DNA of 64,000 nt from an uncultured Vampirovibrio sp. Lineage in GTDB: Bacteria > Cyanobacteriota > Vampirovibrionia > Gastranaerophilales > Gastranaerophilaceae. Made by a program: the position numbers and the translations under genes. The notes below the pieces were generated by a model. That model saw only the letters and a program-made list of their open reading frames with translations. It made no database searches and had not been told where the DNA came from. The stretch lies in contig CAJTLW010000007.1 of NCBI GenBank assembly GCA_910577515.1, positions 1 to 64,000 on the forward strand. Reading direction: 5' to 3'. Below, piece after piece: positions 36,038 through 45,029 of this stretch. Within the stretch, counting starts at the first letter, position 1, and each line of letters starts with the position of its first letter.

Positions 36038-38683
36038 TTAGTAAACACCATTGAATGCTTTGATGTAGATTTCTCTGATTTCTTCCATTAAAGGATAAAC
36101 CGGGTTTGCACCTGTACATTGGTCGTCAAATGCAAGTTCTACTAATTCATCAAGCTTAGCATAGAAGTCTTCTTCTGTAACACCAGCATCTTTAATTGAT
36201 AAAGGAAGGTTAATTTCTTTTTTAAGATTTGTGATAGCTTCAAGAAGAAGGTTAACCTTTTCTTCATCGTTTTTACCACCAAGTCCTAAATTGTCAGCAA
36301 TTTGACCATATTTAAGCTTTGCTTGAGGATATTTATATTGCGGGAATGTTGCTTGTTTTTTCGGGCAATCATTAGCATTGTATCTAATGATTTGGTTAAT
36401 AAGTAATGCGTTTGCAACACCGTGAGGAATATTAAACGCAGCACCTAATTTGTGTGCCATAGAGTGGCATAATCCTAAAAATGCATTTGCAAAGGCCATA
36501 CCAGCTAAACATGAAGCATAATGGATTTTTTCTCTTGCAACAGGGTCATCTTTTCCGCCATTGTATGAACGCGGTAAATATCTAAAGATAAGTTTTGTAG
36601 CTTCTAAGGCAGGAGAATTGGTAAAGTTTGTTGCCATACAAGATACATAAGCTTCAACAGCGTGGGTTAAAGCGTCAATACCTGATGCTGCACATAAGCC
36701 TTTTGGCATAGTATCAACAAAGTTCGGATCAATAATTGCCATATTAGGAGTTAAGGCATAATCTGCAAGAGGGTATTTGATATGCGTTTTATCATCTGTA
36801 ATAACAGCAAATGATGTAACTTCAGAACCTGTACCGGAAGTTGTAGGAATTGCAACCATTAAGGCCTTTCTTCCAAGTTCAGGAACATCACAAATTCTCT
36901 TTCTGATATCCATAAATCTCATTGCAACATCATCAAATACAGTATCAGGTTGTTCATACATTAACCAGATAACTTTAGCAGCGTCAATCGGTGAACCACC
37001 GCCAAGAGCAATGATTACATCCGGCTTATAAACATTTACCATCTGCATTGCTTCATTGATTGTAGACAAAGTCGGGTCAGGTTTAACATCAAAGAAGATT
37101 TGGAAATCTACGCCGATATCTTCTAAAACTTTTGTAATTTGGTAAACCGCACCTGAATCAAACAGGAATCTGTCTGTTACGATAAATGCACGTTGTCTGC
37201 CTTTTAATTCACGAAGAGCAAGGTCAGTTGCGCCTCTTTTGAAATAAATTTTTGGTGGAACTTTGAACCACAACATATTTTCTCTCCTTTCAGCAACTGT
37301 TTTGTAGTTTAATAAATGTTTAATTCCAACGTTTTCACTTACTGAGTTTCCGCCCCAGCTTCCGCAGCCAAGGGTTAAAGATGGTTCTAATCTAAAGTTG
37401 TAAAGGTCGCCAATACCACCTTGTGATGATGGAGAGTTAATTAAAAGTCTTCCTGTAGGAAGCTTTTTAGCAAAGTAGTTAATACGTTCTTGAGTTCTTG
37501 CGTCTGTATAAAGAACTGAAGTATGGCCAGCACCGCCCAAAATTACAAGGTGGTATGCCATATCTGTTGCTTCTTCAAAATCTTCTGCTTTATATAAAGC
37601 AAGGATTGGAGAAAGTTTTTCATGAGAGAATGGATTTTCCATTGCAACTTCTGTTTCTTCCCCAACAAGAACTTTGGCACATTCAGGAACTGAAATGCCT
37701 GCAAGTTCTGCAATTTTATAAGCAGGCTGACCAACAATTTTAGGGTTAACACTGCCAGCTTCAGTTAAAATAATTTTTGAAACTTTTTCAGCTTCACTTG
37801 CATTAAGAATATATGCACCTCTTTTTACAAGTTCAGCTTTAACTGCATCATAAACATCTTTAACTGCAACAATTGATTGTTCTGAAGCGCAAATCATACC
37901 GTTATCAAATGTTTTTGACATTAAAATAGATGATACTGCCATTTGAATATCAGCTGTTTCATCAATAACAGCAGGAGTGTTTCCTGAACCTACACCCAAT
38001 GCCGGTTTACCTGATGAATAAGCAGCTTTAACCATGCCAGGACCGCCTGTAGCAAGGATTGCATCAATTTTAGGGTGCTTCATAAGCATATTTGATAATT
38101 CAATTGACGGAATATCAATCCAGCCAATAATATCAGCAGGAGCGCCTGCTTTAATTGCTGCATCTAGAACTATTTTTGCAGCTGCAATTGTTGCTTGTTT
38201 TGCTCTCGGGTGGGGTGAGAAAATAATTGCGTTTCTTGTCTTTAAGCAAATTAAAGATTTAAAAATAGCAGTTGAAGTAGGGTTAGTTGTTGGAACAATA
38301 CCTGCAATTACACCCAAAGGTTCACCAACTTTTTTAATACCGTTTACTTTATCTTCTTCTAAAATACCGCAGGTTTTAGCATCTCTGAATTTGTTATAAA
38401 TGTATTCAGATGCGAAGTGGTTTTTGATAATTTTATCTTCCACAACGCCCATGCCTGATTCTTCTACAGCCATTTTGGCAAGAGGAATTCTTGCTTTGTT
38501 TGCGGCAAGTGCGGCTGCTCTGAAGATTTTATCCACTTGTTCTTGAGAATAGCCTGCAAATCTTTTTTGTGCAGCTTTTACTCTTGAAATTAATTCTTCA
38601 AGATCTTCTGCAGTTTCTACAGGCTTGCGTGTAGCCTCTTCATTGCATTCGCAGCTGCAAGTGCAATTTTTTTCTTCTGTCAT
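36038..38683 (-). CDS. adhE: Bifunctional acetaldehyde-CoA/alcohol dehydrogenase
   Basis: AdhE reduces acetyl-CoA to acetaldehyde and then ethanol, using two NADH. The 881-residue protein has an aldehyde dehydrogenase half with the catalytic Cys in GMICASEQS, and an iron-alcohol dehydrogenase half with GGGSPIDAAK and the iron-binding His in DALTHAVEAY and GLCHSMAHKLGA. The N-terminus carries an extra ~25-residue Cys-rich stretch (CTCSCEC). AAGGAG precedes the ATG. Expression is probably Rex-controlled from the operator at 38755-38772. This suggests ethanol fermentation and redox balance without respiration. Confidence 0.97.
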   Translation of the reverse strand: MTEEKNCTCSCECNEEATRKPVETAEDLEELISRVKAAQKRFAGYSQEQVDKIFRAAALAANKARIPLAKMAVEESGMGVVEDKIIKNHFASEYIYNKFRDAKTCGILEEDKVNGIKKVGEPLGVIAGIVPTTNPTSTAIFKSLICLKTRNAIIFSPHPRAKQATIAAAKIVLDAAIKAGAPADIIGWIDIPSIELSNMLMKHPKIDAILATGGPGMVKAAYSSGKPALGVGSGNTPAVIDETADIQMAVSSILMSKTFDNGMICASEQSIVAVKDVYDAVKAELVKRGAYILNASEAEKVSKIILTEAGSVNPKIVGQPAYKIAELAGISVPECAKVLVGEETEVAMENPFSHEKLSPILALYKAEDFEEATDMAYHLVILGGAGHTSVLYTDARTQERINYFAKKLPTGRLLINSPSSQGGIGDLYNFRLEPSLTLGCGSWGGNSVSENVGIKHLLNYKTVAERRENMLWFKVPPKIYFKRGATDLALRELKGRQRAFIVTDRFLFDSGAVYQITKVLEDIGVDFQIFFDVKPDPTLSTINEAMQMVNVYKPDVIIALGGGSPIDAAKVIWLMYEQPDTVFDDVAMRFMDIRKRICDVPELGRKALMVAIPTTSGTGSEVTSFAVITDDKTHIKYPLADYALTPNMAIIDPNFVDTMPKGLCAASGIDALTHAVEAYVSCMATNFTNSPALEATKLIFRYLPRSYNGGKDDPVAREKIHYASCLAGMAFANAFLGLCHSMAHKLGAAFNIPHGVANALLINQIIRYNANDCPKKQATFPQYKYPQAKLKYGQIADNLGLGGKNDEEKVNLLLEAITNLKKEINLPLSIKDAGVTEEDFYAKLDELVELAFDDQCTGANPVYPLMEEIREIYIKAFNGVY

Positions 38684-38754
38684 GTTTGTTTTCTCCTTAA
38701 AAATATAAGTATTAAACGATTGTTTTTAATAGTGATGTCCAGCTTTGAACTTAT

Positions 38755-38772
38755 TCGTGATTTTATTCACAA
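38755..38772. promoter_or_regulatory. Rex operator at the adhE promoter
   Basis: The 18-mer reads TCGTGA-TTTTAT-TCACAA, matching the published Rex palindrome TTGTGA-N6-TCACAA at 11 of 12 arm positions. It sits just downstream of the adhE -10 (38777-38782), over the predicted transcription start, so binding would block the promoter. Confidence 0.8.
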
Positions 38773-38776
38773 TAAC

Positions 38777-38804
38777 ATCATATAACAAAAACCAAAATTT
38801 GCAA
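38777..38804 (-). promoter_or_regulatory. adhE promoter
   Basis: On the minus strand TTGCAA (38804-38799), a 16-bp spacer and TATGAT (38782-38777) lie ~90 nt before the adhE ATG. The Rex site follows directly. Confidence 0.6.
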
Positions 38805-38903
38805 GTGTATTTTATACATTCTTTATATTTTTTAAAAGGAGAATATTAAACGCCAAAAAAGCAGCACAGTTGAGGTGCTGCCATAAAAAATTTAATATTT
38901 TTA

Positions 38904-39353
38904 CTACTTAAATAAAGAAGTGAATTTTTCAACCATATTCTTCATTATGGTTTTAAATGTTTGTTTTAGACTCTGTTTGGTATTTACGGGCTTTTCTTCG
39001 ATTTCTTCTTTTTTATAAAGAGGTGAAACGCAATTTTCCTTTAAAAATGTGCTGTATGTTTCATCATTTTTTAAAGCTGTATATTCTTCAACACTGAATA
39101 TACCATCTTCTCCTGAATATTCAACTAAAGCTTCAGGGATTTTATCTGTAAATGTTTTTAATCTGTTATATTCTTTGCCGTCTTTTTCAAGAGCATCAAA
39201 AAGGCCGTCTATATTTAAGTCTTTATATACTTCATCAACCGTAATTTTACCGTCGCCGTTTCCATATCTGTATTTACAGTCTATTCTTGGAAATATTATT
39301 TCTTTTATATCGTTTAAATAATCTTGCGAAAATTCAGTTAAGCCTACTCTTAT
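38904..39353 (-). CDS. EF-hand-like protein lacking a normal start codon
   Basis: The minus strand has a coding-like frame ending at TAG 38904-38906. It reads RVGLTEFSQDYLNDIKEI and on through GNGDGKITVDEV and SGEDGIFSVEEY, two EF-hand-type acidic loops, and ends ..NMVEKFTSLFK. AAAAGGA lies 7 nt before an ATA at 39351-39353, exactly where a start should be. No ATG, GTG or TTG occurs in frame before the far C-terminal part. It may have lost its ATG (one G-to-A change), use a rare start, or be a recent pseudogene. The length from ATA would be 149 residues. Confidence 0.6.
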   Translation of the reverse strand: MRVGLTEFSQDYLNDIKEIIFPRIDCKYRYGNGDGKITVDEVYKDLNIDGLFDALEKDGKEYNRLKTFTDKIPEALVEYSGEDGIFSVEEYTALKNDETYSTFLKENCVSPLYKKEEIEEKPVNTKQSLKQTFKTIMKNMVEKFTSLFK

Positions 39354-39444
39354 TTTGTATCCTTTTAAAATTTCTCTCTTATTTATATAAAGAAAATTTT
39401 CATAAAAAAATTGCCTGTAAATGTAAAAGTTTTAGATAATATTC

Positions 39445-39474
39445 TTGACTATAAGGGATGGTTTTTGTGATAAT
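39445..39474 (+). promoter_or_regulatory. Promoter of the SLH-domain gene
   Basis: TTGACT (39445-39450) is followed after 17-18 bp by TGATAA/GATAAT (39468-39474). A leader of ~45 nt carries AGGAGAAG before the ATG at 39526. Confidence 0.55.
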
Positions 39475-39525
39475 TGGTATATCTTATAAATACTATTTTT
39501 AGCAATAGAAGGATAGGAGAAGTAA

Positions 39526-40953
39526 ATGAAAATAGCTAAAAAATTATTTGCGACAACAGTTGCTTTTGCAGCAATCGCTACGGTTGCCTGCGCTCAAGAG
39601 CCGAAAGTTGAAGCTTATGCTCATCCGACTCTTTTTGGCACACAAAGCCAAACTCTTGTAGATGCTGATTCTACATATCAAATAGGCGGTCAAATTTTAA
39701 AAACTAAAAACAGAGTTGGTGTTAAAAATAAAGGAGATGTATTTGTTAGTTCTTGGTCAAAAGATTTGCTAAAAGCAATGAGAGAAAGCCAAGAAAAAGC
39801 AGGCTACAAAAATTTATTTAACCCAAGAATGCCGATTTTAAGATCAGAATTAGCTTTTGCTCTTGCTGAAGGCTTAAACGCAGCTTCAGCCGATGCAAAT
39901 TATGCTGACGTTGCTGAAGGCTACTGGGCAAAAGATAAAATTGGTGCCGCAACAAATGCAGGCTATATGATAGGCTATCCTTCAGGTGTATTCAAACCCG
40001 ACCAACCTATTACAAAAGCTGAAGTATTCGCTACAATTGCAAAACAAATTGACGTTAAATACAATGACGGCGTTCCTTATTACAAAGGAAAAGCAATGCA
40101 ATATATCCCATCTTGGGCTTATAATGCAACAAATGAAGTTATCGCTTCAGGTCTTTTAAACTCAGTTCCTGATACAAACAAAGTTATCAACTCTGAATAT
40201 TTATCAAAAGAACAAGTTGCATACCTTGTTGGCGCTTTAAAGAAAAACAGCACATTTGCAAAAGGTATATCAGCAGCTTCTGCAAGCAAATCATGCTGCA
40301 AAACCGGTGTTACTACTTTAAAAATTAAACTTTTAGACAGATTAAGCGCTAAAACTTCAAATATCGGTGATGCTTTCACAGCAAAAACAACTCAAGATGC
40401 TGTTGTTGACGGCATTACTTTCCCTTGCGGTTCAATCGTAAGAGGCGAAGTTATCGAAGTTCAAAGACCTGGTGTAAACAAATGCGGTTTCATCAAAGTT
40501 AAATTTAACAAAATTAAAAACCTTGAAGACAACTGCGAAAGAGCTTTGCCGGCTTCAATCGCTTCAGCAAGTGCAGACGATGTTAAAAATCCTAACTTCG
40601 TTGCAAGATTGTTAGGCGCTCCGTTCACAGGTGCAGGCAGAGTTGTTGGTGTTGCAGGAAGAACTGCAAGCTCAATGGTAAATGTTGCAGCTAATGGTTT
40701 AGAAGAAATCGGCGACGAACTTGGCAATACATTTGTTGAAACATTAACACTTCACCCAGGACGCGGCATGGCATCTGCAGGAAATGTTCTTGCTACAACA
40801 GGTAAAGGCATATTTGATTTTGGTAAACTAATCGTTTCAGGAACATTTGGTGTTCTTTATGAATTAGGCGATGAAATCGTTTATGTACTTGTTCCAAGCT
40901 TATCTAATTCTTCAAGCTTAAATCCAAATGAAGAATTAACAATTGTATTTTAA
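39526..40953 (+). CDS. Secreted SLH-domain surface protein
   Basis: The 475-residue protein has a signal peptide with predicted cleavage after VACA (about residue 23). An SLH domain spans about 107-175 (NYADVAEGYWAKDKIGAATN and ..GYPSGVFKPDQPITKAEVF). A middle beta-rich domain covers about 262-335 (KIKLLDRLSAKTSNIGDAF.. and PCGSIVRGEVIEVQRPG), and a Gly/Ala-rich C-terminal region includes GAGRVVGVAGRTASSM. SLH domains bind secondary cell-wall polymer or peptidoglycan, and cyanobacterial outer-membrane porins carry them. No OprB barrel is recognised here. A strong RBS and its own promoter and terminator suggest high expression. Confidence 0.85.
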   Translation: MKIAKKLFATTVAFAAIATVACAQEPKVEAYAHPTLFGTQSQTLVDADSTYQIGGQILKTKNRVGVKNKGDVFVSSWSKDLLKAMRESQEKAGYKNLFNPRMPILRSELAFALAEGLNAASADANYADVAEGYWAKDKIGAATNAGYMIGYPSGVFKPDQPITKAEVFATIAKQIDVKYNDGVPYYKGKAMQYIPSWAYNATNEVIASGLLNSVPDTNKVINSEYLSKEQVAYLVGALKKNSTFAKGISAASASKSCCKTGVTTLKIKLLDRLSAKTSNIGDAFTAKTTQDAVVDGITFPCGSIVRGEVIEVQRPGVNKCGFIKVKFNKIKNLEDNCERALPASIASASADDVKNPNFVARLLGAPFTGAGRVVGVAGRTASSMVNVAANGLEEIGDELGNTFVETLTLHPGRGMASAGNVLATTGKGIFDFGKLIVSGTFGVLYELGDEIVYVLVPSLSNSSSLNPNEELTIVF

Positions 40954-40974
40954 TTAATACAGTTTTAAAGTTTT

Positions 40975-41009
40975 AAAACGCTTCTTGATTTTTTCAAGGG
41001 GCGTTTTTT
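40975..41009 (+). terminator. Terminator of the SLH-domain gene
   Basis: AAAACGC pairs with GCGTTTT, with an inner CTTGA/TCAAG stem and a T run at the end. It lies 22 nt after the stop. Confidence 0.85.
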
Positions 41010-41073
41010 ATAACAGCATTTAATATTTATTCATATTTTGGCAATTTTTCAATTTCCCGGGTTTTTTGAATAT

Positions 41074-42858
41074 ATGGTCAATGTGTATGGAAATAATATA
41101 AATCAGACAAATCAGGGGTATTATCCTGTGCAATATCCTGCAATGCAATATCCACAATATCCTGTAAATTATTATCCACAGCCTGCATACTATAATGTTC
41201 AGCAAACATATCAATTTGCACCGGCTGCTTCTGCCCCAAATATTGCAAAAACACCCAACAATGATGTTTTTCAAAAAGCATCCCCCGCAAATAATGCAGC
41301 AGAAAAAATACAAACCCCGAAAACAAATAAGGCAAAATTAAGCCTGTTTTTTATAAATGACATGCATGGCCATTTTGACAATATGTCAAATATTCTTGGT
41401 GCTTCTATGCAATTTGATAAAGACACAAAGAAAAAAGGGGCAGATGCGCTTAAATTGTCAGGCGGCGATAATTATACTGGCGGAGACATTAAACGTAACA
41501 ATTTAATGATGAATTTCCTTGATTACATAGGAATAGAGGCATCTGCCGTTGGAAACCATGAGTATGATGCAACTGCAAGCGAATTTTATAATACAAAAAA
41601 TACAGCCAAAGTGAAATTCCTTGCAGCAAATGCTAATATTCCGGAAGGCAGCCAATTTTACAACAATATTACAAAATCCACCATTATTCAAAAAGATGGC
41701 GGAACATACGGTATAGTTGGCTTAATGCCTTTTGACCTGGAAACTGTTGCAAGCAAAAAAGAGGCTCTTGAAGGAATTAAACCTCACACCCTTGAAGAAT
41801 CTGTTAAACTCGTTCAAGCAGAAGTCGATAAACTGAGGGCGCAGGGGATTAACAAAATTATACTTTTATCACACATAGGAATTGATAAAGATAGACAAAT
41901 CATTCCGATGCTTGATGGCGTAGATATTGTTCAGGGCGGCCATTCCCATAATCTAACACCTGAATTAAAAGAAGGTGAAAACATATTAAAAAGTAAATCA
42001 GGGGAACCGGTTATTTTAGTTCAGGCAGGCGAAAACGGCAAATATGCAGGAATATTGGATGTTAATTTCGATGAAAACGGCATCATAACAGCAGCAACTC
42101 TGGATGTCAAAGGTGCTGCTTTAGAAAAAAGCCCTGTTTTAGAATACATTAAAACATCAATTCTTGGAAAATCACCCCAGGTAGGTGTTTTAAAAGGAGT
42201 TGACCCTACACCTGAAAACAGGAGAATTGTTCCATGCGCCTGGACAAACTTCCTTGCTGATTCAATGAGAAGTGAATTGAATACAGATATTGCTTTTGTA
42301 AATGCTGCAAATATGCGAAAAGTGCCAAAGCTCGGCATATTAACAGAAAGAGATATCACAGAAACCACCCCTTTAAAAAATACTTTGATGGTTTCCAATA
42401 TGACAGAAAAAGAAATTGTAAGAGTTATAAAAGAAGCATGCAAGACAAGCCTTGGTCATCAAACAGGAGAACCTGGCATAATGCATGTTTCAGGACTTAC
42501 CTATAAAACAACATCAGACGGTGAGCTTTTGGAAATGAGCCTTGTGGATAAAAACGGCAACGTTACACCGATTGACATAAATAACCCTTCTGATACAAAA
42601 TTTTATAAAGTAGCACATGACACATTTGTCGCAGAATACAGAGAAAATATGGAATATCCGGGAATGTTAATTTCTTCCCATAAAGACCAAAATGTTCAAA
42701 AATTCAATTTCGATAAAGACAAAACAGCAATGGATTATATTAAAAAGCTTCCAAATAAAGAAGAATTGGAAATTAAAGATGATTTTAGAATTCAAATTAT
42801 TGAAAAAGACGGAAGCATAAGAAGTTTAAATAAGCCTGAAAGCAAGGCTGTGGCATAA
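41074..42858 (+). CDS. 5'-nucleotidase/2',3'-cyclic phosphodiesterase-type metallophosphatase
   Basis: The metallophosphatase domain (about 88-330) has FINDMHGHFDN, SGGDNYTGG, VGNHEYD, LLSHIG and VQGGHSHN, which bind two metals. It is followed by the 5_nucleotid_C domain (about 365-520, PCAWTNFLADSMR.. and AFVNAANMRK). These enzymes release phosphate from nucleotides and are normally exported. Here the N-terminus is a Tyr/Pro/Gln/Asn-rich stretch with no signal peptide. ATG 41074 gives 594 residues; a TTG at 41038 would add 12. Neither start has a Shine-Dalgarno. Confidence 0.85.
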   Translation: MVNVYGNNINQTNQGYYPVQYPAMQYPQYPVNYYPQPAYYNVQQTYQFAPAASAPNIAKTPNNDVFQKASPANNAAEKIQTPKTNKAKLSLFFINDMHGHFDNMSNILGASMQFDKDTKKKGADALKLSGGDNYTGGDIKRNNLMMNFLDYIGIEASAVGNHEYDATASEFYNTKNTAKVKFLAANANIPEGSQFYNNITKSTIIQKDGGTYGIVGLMPFDLETVASKKEALEGIKPHTLEESVKLVQAEVDKLRAQGINKIILLSHIGIDKDRQIIPMLDGVDIVQGGHSHNLTPELKEGENILKSKSGEPVILVQAGENGKYAGILDVNFDENGIITAATLDVKGAALEKSPVLEYIKTSILGKSPQVGVLKGVDPTPENRRIVPCAWTNFLADSMRSELNTDIAFVNAANMRKVPKLGILTERDITETTPLKNTLMVSNMTEKEIVRVIKEACKTSLGHQTGEPGIMHVSGLTYKTTSDGELLEMSLVDKNGNVTPIDINNPSDTKFYKVAHDTFVAEYRENMEYPGMLISSHKDQNVQKFNFDKDKTAMDYIKKLPNKEELEIKDDFRIQIIEKDGSIRSLNKPESKAVA

Positions 42859-42876
42859 ATATTTAATAAACACAAA

Positions 42877-42912
42877 AAAATTCCACCTCTCTTAAAGCAG
42901 GGGTGGAATTTT
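42877..42912. terminator. Bidirectional terminator between convergent genes
   Basis: AAAATTCCACC (42877-42887) pairs with GGTGGAATTTT (42902-42912). Both flanks carry A/T runs, so it can end the 5'-nucleotidase gene and the minus-strand gene at 42931. Confidence 0.88.
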
Positions 42913-42930
42913 CTTTGCAATAAAATTTTT

Positions 42931-43377
42931 TTAGCCAATCATATCCAAAAGTGCTTGTTCACTTCCGTCATAATCAATATATAGCTTATTTATCACATTT
43001 GTTCTTGAATCATCAAACATTTTTTCAATTTTTAAACTTCTGTTTTCGGACGTAATCTCTGTATTGCATGCGCTCATATACCTGCGGTATTTGTCTGTGT
43101 TTGGAAATTCCTGAGTAATAAATACGGCGATAGTAGGTTTATTTGGTCTTTGTTGTGTGCCTTTTTCATGATATTCAAAATCTATTGCAAAATGTGTATT
43201 TCTTGGAGTTCTTCCTGCTATTTCCTGTTTTAGGCCAAAAAATTCATCCAATACCTGACCTTTAACACCATCAGGCAGTGCATTTAAATCACGAATAGTT
43301 CTTTCCTTACATCCCTTATTTCTTCCAACAACTACCTTGCCTGAAAATGCAGGACTTAAAGAAACTTTTCCAATCAT
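42931..43377 (-). CDS. Hypothetical protein, 148 residues
   Basis: No family is recognised. The N-terminus SLSPAFSGKVVVGRN contains an F-S-G-K motif like that seen in the two proteins at 53.9-55.7 kb. The rest is mixed alpha/beta and soluble (FAIDFEYHEKGTQQRPN.. and ..PTIAVFITQEFPNTDKYRRY). GAGAGGA precedes the ATG. It is monocistronic. Confidence 0.7.
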   Translation of the reverse strand: MIGKVSLSPAFSGKVVVGRNKGCKERTIRDLNALPDGVKGQVLDEFFGLKQEIAGRTPRNTHFAIDFEYHEKGTQQRPNKPTIAVFITQEFPNTDKYRRYMSACNTEITSENRSLKIEKMFDDSRTNVINKLYIDYDGSEQALLDMIG

Positions 43378-43460
43378 TTTTATCCTCTCAGTTTAATATA
43401 TCTCTCTAACAACATTCATTAAAAACTTCTAAATAAAATATTTTGCGCTTTTTTAAAATT

Positions 43461-44294
43461 TTATACAGCATTAAGGCTTACAAATATCATAACAATACCC
43501 ATAATCCAGCAATAATATGCAAAACATTTTAAATTAAATTTTTCTAAAAACTTCATAAAAAATTTAATGCAAAGAAAACCAGTTATAAACGACATAGCGC
43601 ACCCTATTGCCATTGCTTTAAAATTAAAAGTGGAAATTTCAGATACATTTAATTCTAAAAGCGGGTAAATCATTGAAGCAAGAATGATGATAGGAATACT
43701 TAAAATAAAAGAATATCTTGCAGCCCTTACCCTTGAAAGCCCGTTTAAAATACCCGTTGCAATGGTAAGCCCCGACCTTGAAAGCCCCGGAAAAACGGCT
43801 AAACCTTGCGCTATGCCTATTAAAATTGAGGTTTTTGAATTCATTGCTTTTTCTTTAGTATTTAATTTTTCGGATACAAAAAGGACTCCGCCTGTAAATA
43901 AAAGCAAAATTGATACAATAAGCGGATTTTCGGTTAATTTATGGGCAATATCTTTTATAAAAAATGCAACAATACAGGTAACAAATGTAGATATCATTAT
44001 AAAAACACATGTTTGAAATTCAACATTTTTGTAATCTTTATTTTTAAAACTCTTAAAAAAGCCTGAAATTAAGGTTTTCAAGTCTTTAAAAAAGAAAATT
44101 ATAACCGCAAGAAGGCTTGACAGGTGAATTAATATATCAAAGAAAATTTCCTCATTTCCAACATTTTGAAAATTTCCGCCTGTTAAAATTTTATAAACAA
44201 CCGATGTAAAAACAATATGCGCCGAGCTTGATATAGGCAAAAATTCGCTTATACCTTGTACTGCACCCATTATTGCGGCCTGAAGAGTTTGCAT
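43461..44294 (-). CDS. uppP: Undecaprenyl-diphosphatase (BacA-type)
   Basis: UppP dephosphorylates undecaprenyl diphosphate to recycle the lipid carrier for peptidoglycan and glycans, and confers bacitracin tolerance. The 277-residue multispan protein has MGAVQGISEFLPISSSAH near the N-terminus and GIAQGLAVFPGLSRSGLT in the middle, the two conserved catalytic loops. AAAGGA precedes the ATG. It lies 12 nt after queD on the same strand. Confidence 0.95.
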   Translation of the reverse strand: MQTLQAAIMGAVQGISEFLPISSSAHIVFTSVVYKILTGGNFQNVGNEEIFFDILIHLSSLLAVIIFFFKDLKTLISGFFKSFKNKDYKNVEFQTCVFIMISTFVTCIVAFFIKDIAHKLTENPLIVSILLLFTGGVLFVSEKLNTKEKAMNSKTSILIGIAQGLAVFPGLSRSGLTIATGILNGLSRVRAARYSFILSIPIIILASMIYPLLELNVSEISTFNFKAMAIGCAMSFITGFLCIKFFMKFLEKFNLKCFAYYCWIMGIVMIFVSLNAV

Positions 44295-44305
44295 ACTAAT
44301 TCCTT

Positions 44306-44662
44306 TTATTCAAAATATGAAGCACAGGATGTCGGGGTTTCAAAAACGCTTACTTTGCTAACATTTGGAATTCTTTCTTTTATTTTTCCATATAGAAATT
44401 TTGAAATAAATTCAGAACTTGGAGAAACGTTTTCAAACTCCGGAAGAGTGTTTATATCCGTATGGTCAAGATAATCAACAATTTCATTTACTATCTTTTT
44501 CAATACTTTAAAATCAATCAAAATGTTTGATTTATCAAGCTCAATCCCCCGAACGTATACTTCAACCTTCCAGTTATGCCCGTGTTGGTTTTCACACTCG
44601 CCTTTGTAGTTTAAAAGGTGGTGTGCAGATGAAAAATGTGTTTCAATTCTAACTTCAAACAT
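44306..44662 (-). CDS. queD: 6-carboxy-5,6,7,8-tetrahydropterin synthase
   Basis: QueD converts dihydroneopterin triphosphate to carboxytetrahydropterin in queuosine synthesis. The 118-residue protein has the zinc-binding HFSSAHHL and QHGHNW motifs and the C-terminal ETPTSCASYF. The ATG at 44662 is 6 nt downstream of TAAAAT and has no Shine-Dalgarno, so it is probably leaderless. queC is 12 kb to the left. Confidence 0.93.
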   Translation of the reverse strand: MFEVRIETHFSSAHHLLNYKGECENQHGHNWKVEVYVRGIELDKSNILIDFKVLKKIVNEIVDYLDHTDINTLPEFENVSPSSEFISKFLYGKIKERIPNVSKVSVFETPTSCASYFE

Positions 44663-44668
44663 AGAATA

Positions 44669-44674
44669 ATTTTA
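44669..44674 (-). promoter_or_regulatory. queD -10 element, predicted leaderless
   Basis: TAAAAT on the minus strand (44674-44669, preceded by TGC as in an extended -10) lies exactly 6 nt before the queD ATG. The same TGCTAAAAT string precedes uvrB. Confidence 0.5.
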
Positions 44675-44705
44675 GCATAAAAATATTATAGCAGCGCTTT
44701 TAAGA

Positions 44706-44933
44706 TTATTTTTTATTCCTGTCGACAAATTCAATGTCATAGCCAAGAATGTCAGCTATAAGCTTGATTTCTTTATATGGAATGGTTTCAAAGCGAAGCT
44801 TGTTACCAAAATTGCTCTGGGTATATTTTTTATCAAGTCTTTTTGCAAGCTCTTGCACCAGCTGTTTTTTAGTCCAGCCTTTCTTTACCACAAGCATTGT
44901 TATTTCTGTTTTTATATCATCTTCCATAGCCAT
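44706..44933 (-). CDS. Small helix-turn-helix protein
   Basis: The 75-residue protein is a compact helical Xre/LLM-type DNA-binding candidate: TKKQLVQELAKRLDKKYTQS then FGNKLRFETIPYKEIKLIADILG. TAAAAT lies 6 nt before the ATG at 44933, with no Shine-Dalgarno. It is divergent from a 58-residue ORF at 45030, a typical arrangement for a repressor and its target. Confidence 0.7.
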   Translation of the reverse strand: MAMEDDIKTEITMLVVKKGWTKKQLVQELAKRLDKKYTQSNFGNKLRFETIPYKEIKLIADILGYDIEFVDRNKK

Positions 44934-45029
44934 ACGTGTATTTTAACATTGTATAGTTAATTTGCATTTTTACTTGACTTTTTACATTTTTAAATATATA
45001 TTTACACTATATAATGCAAGGATATTACA

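Noticed and set aside
38034..38399. Long antisense ORF inside adhE
   Set aside because: Shadow of adhE; composition is not protein-like and no promoter or RBS is evident.
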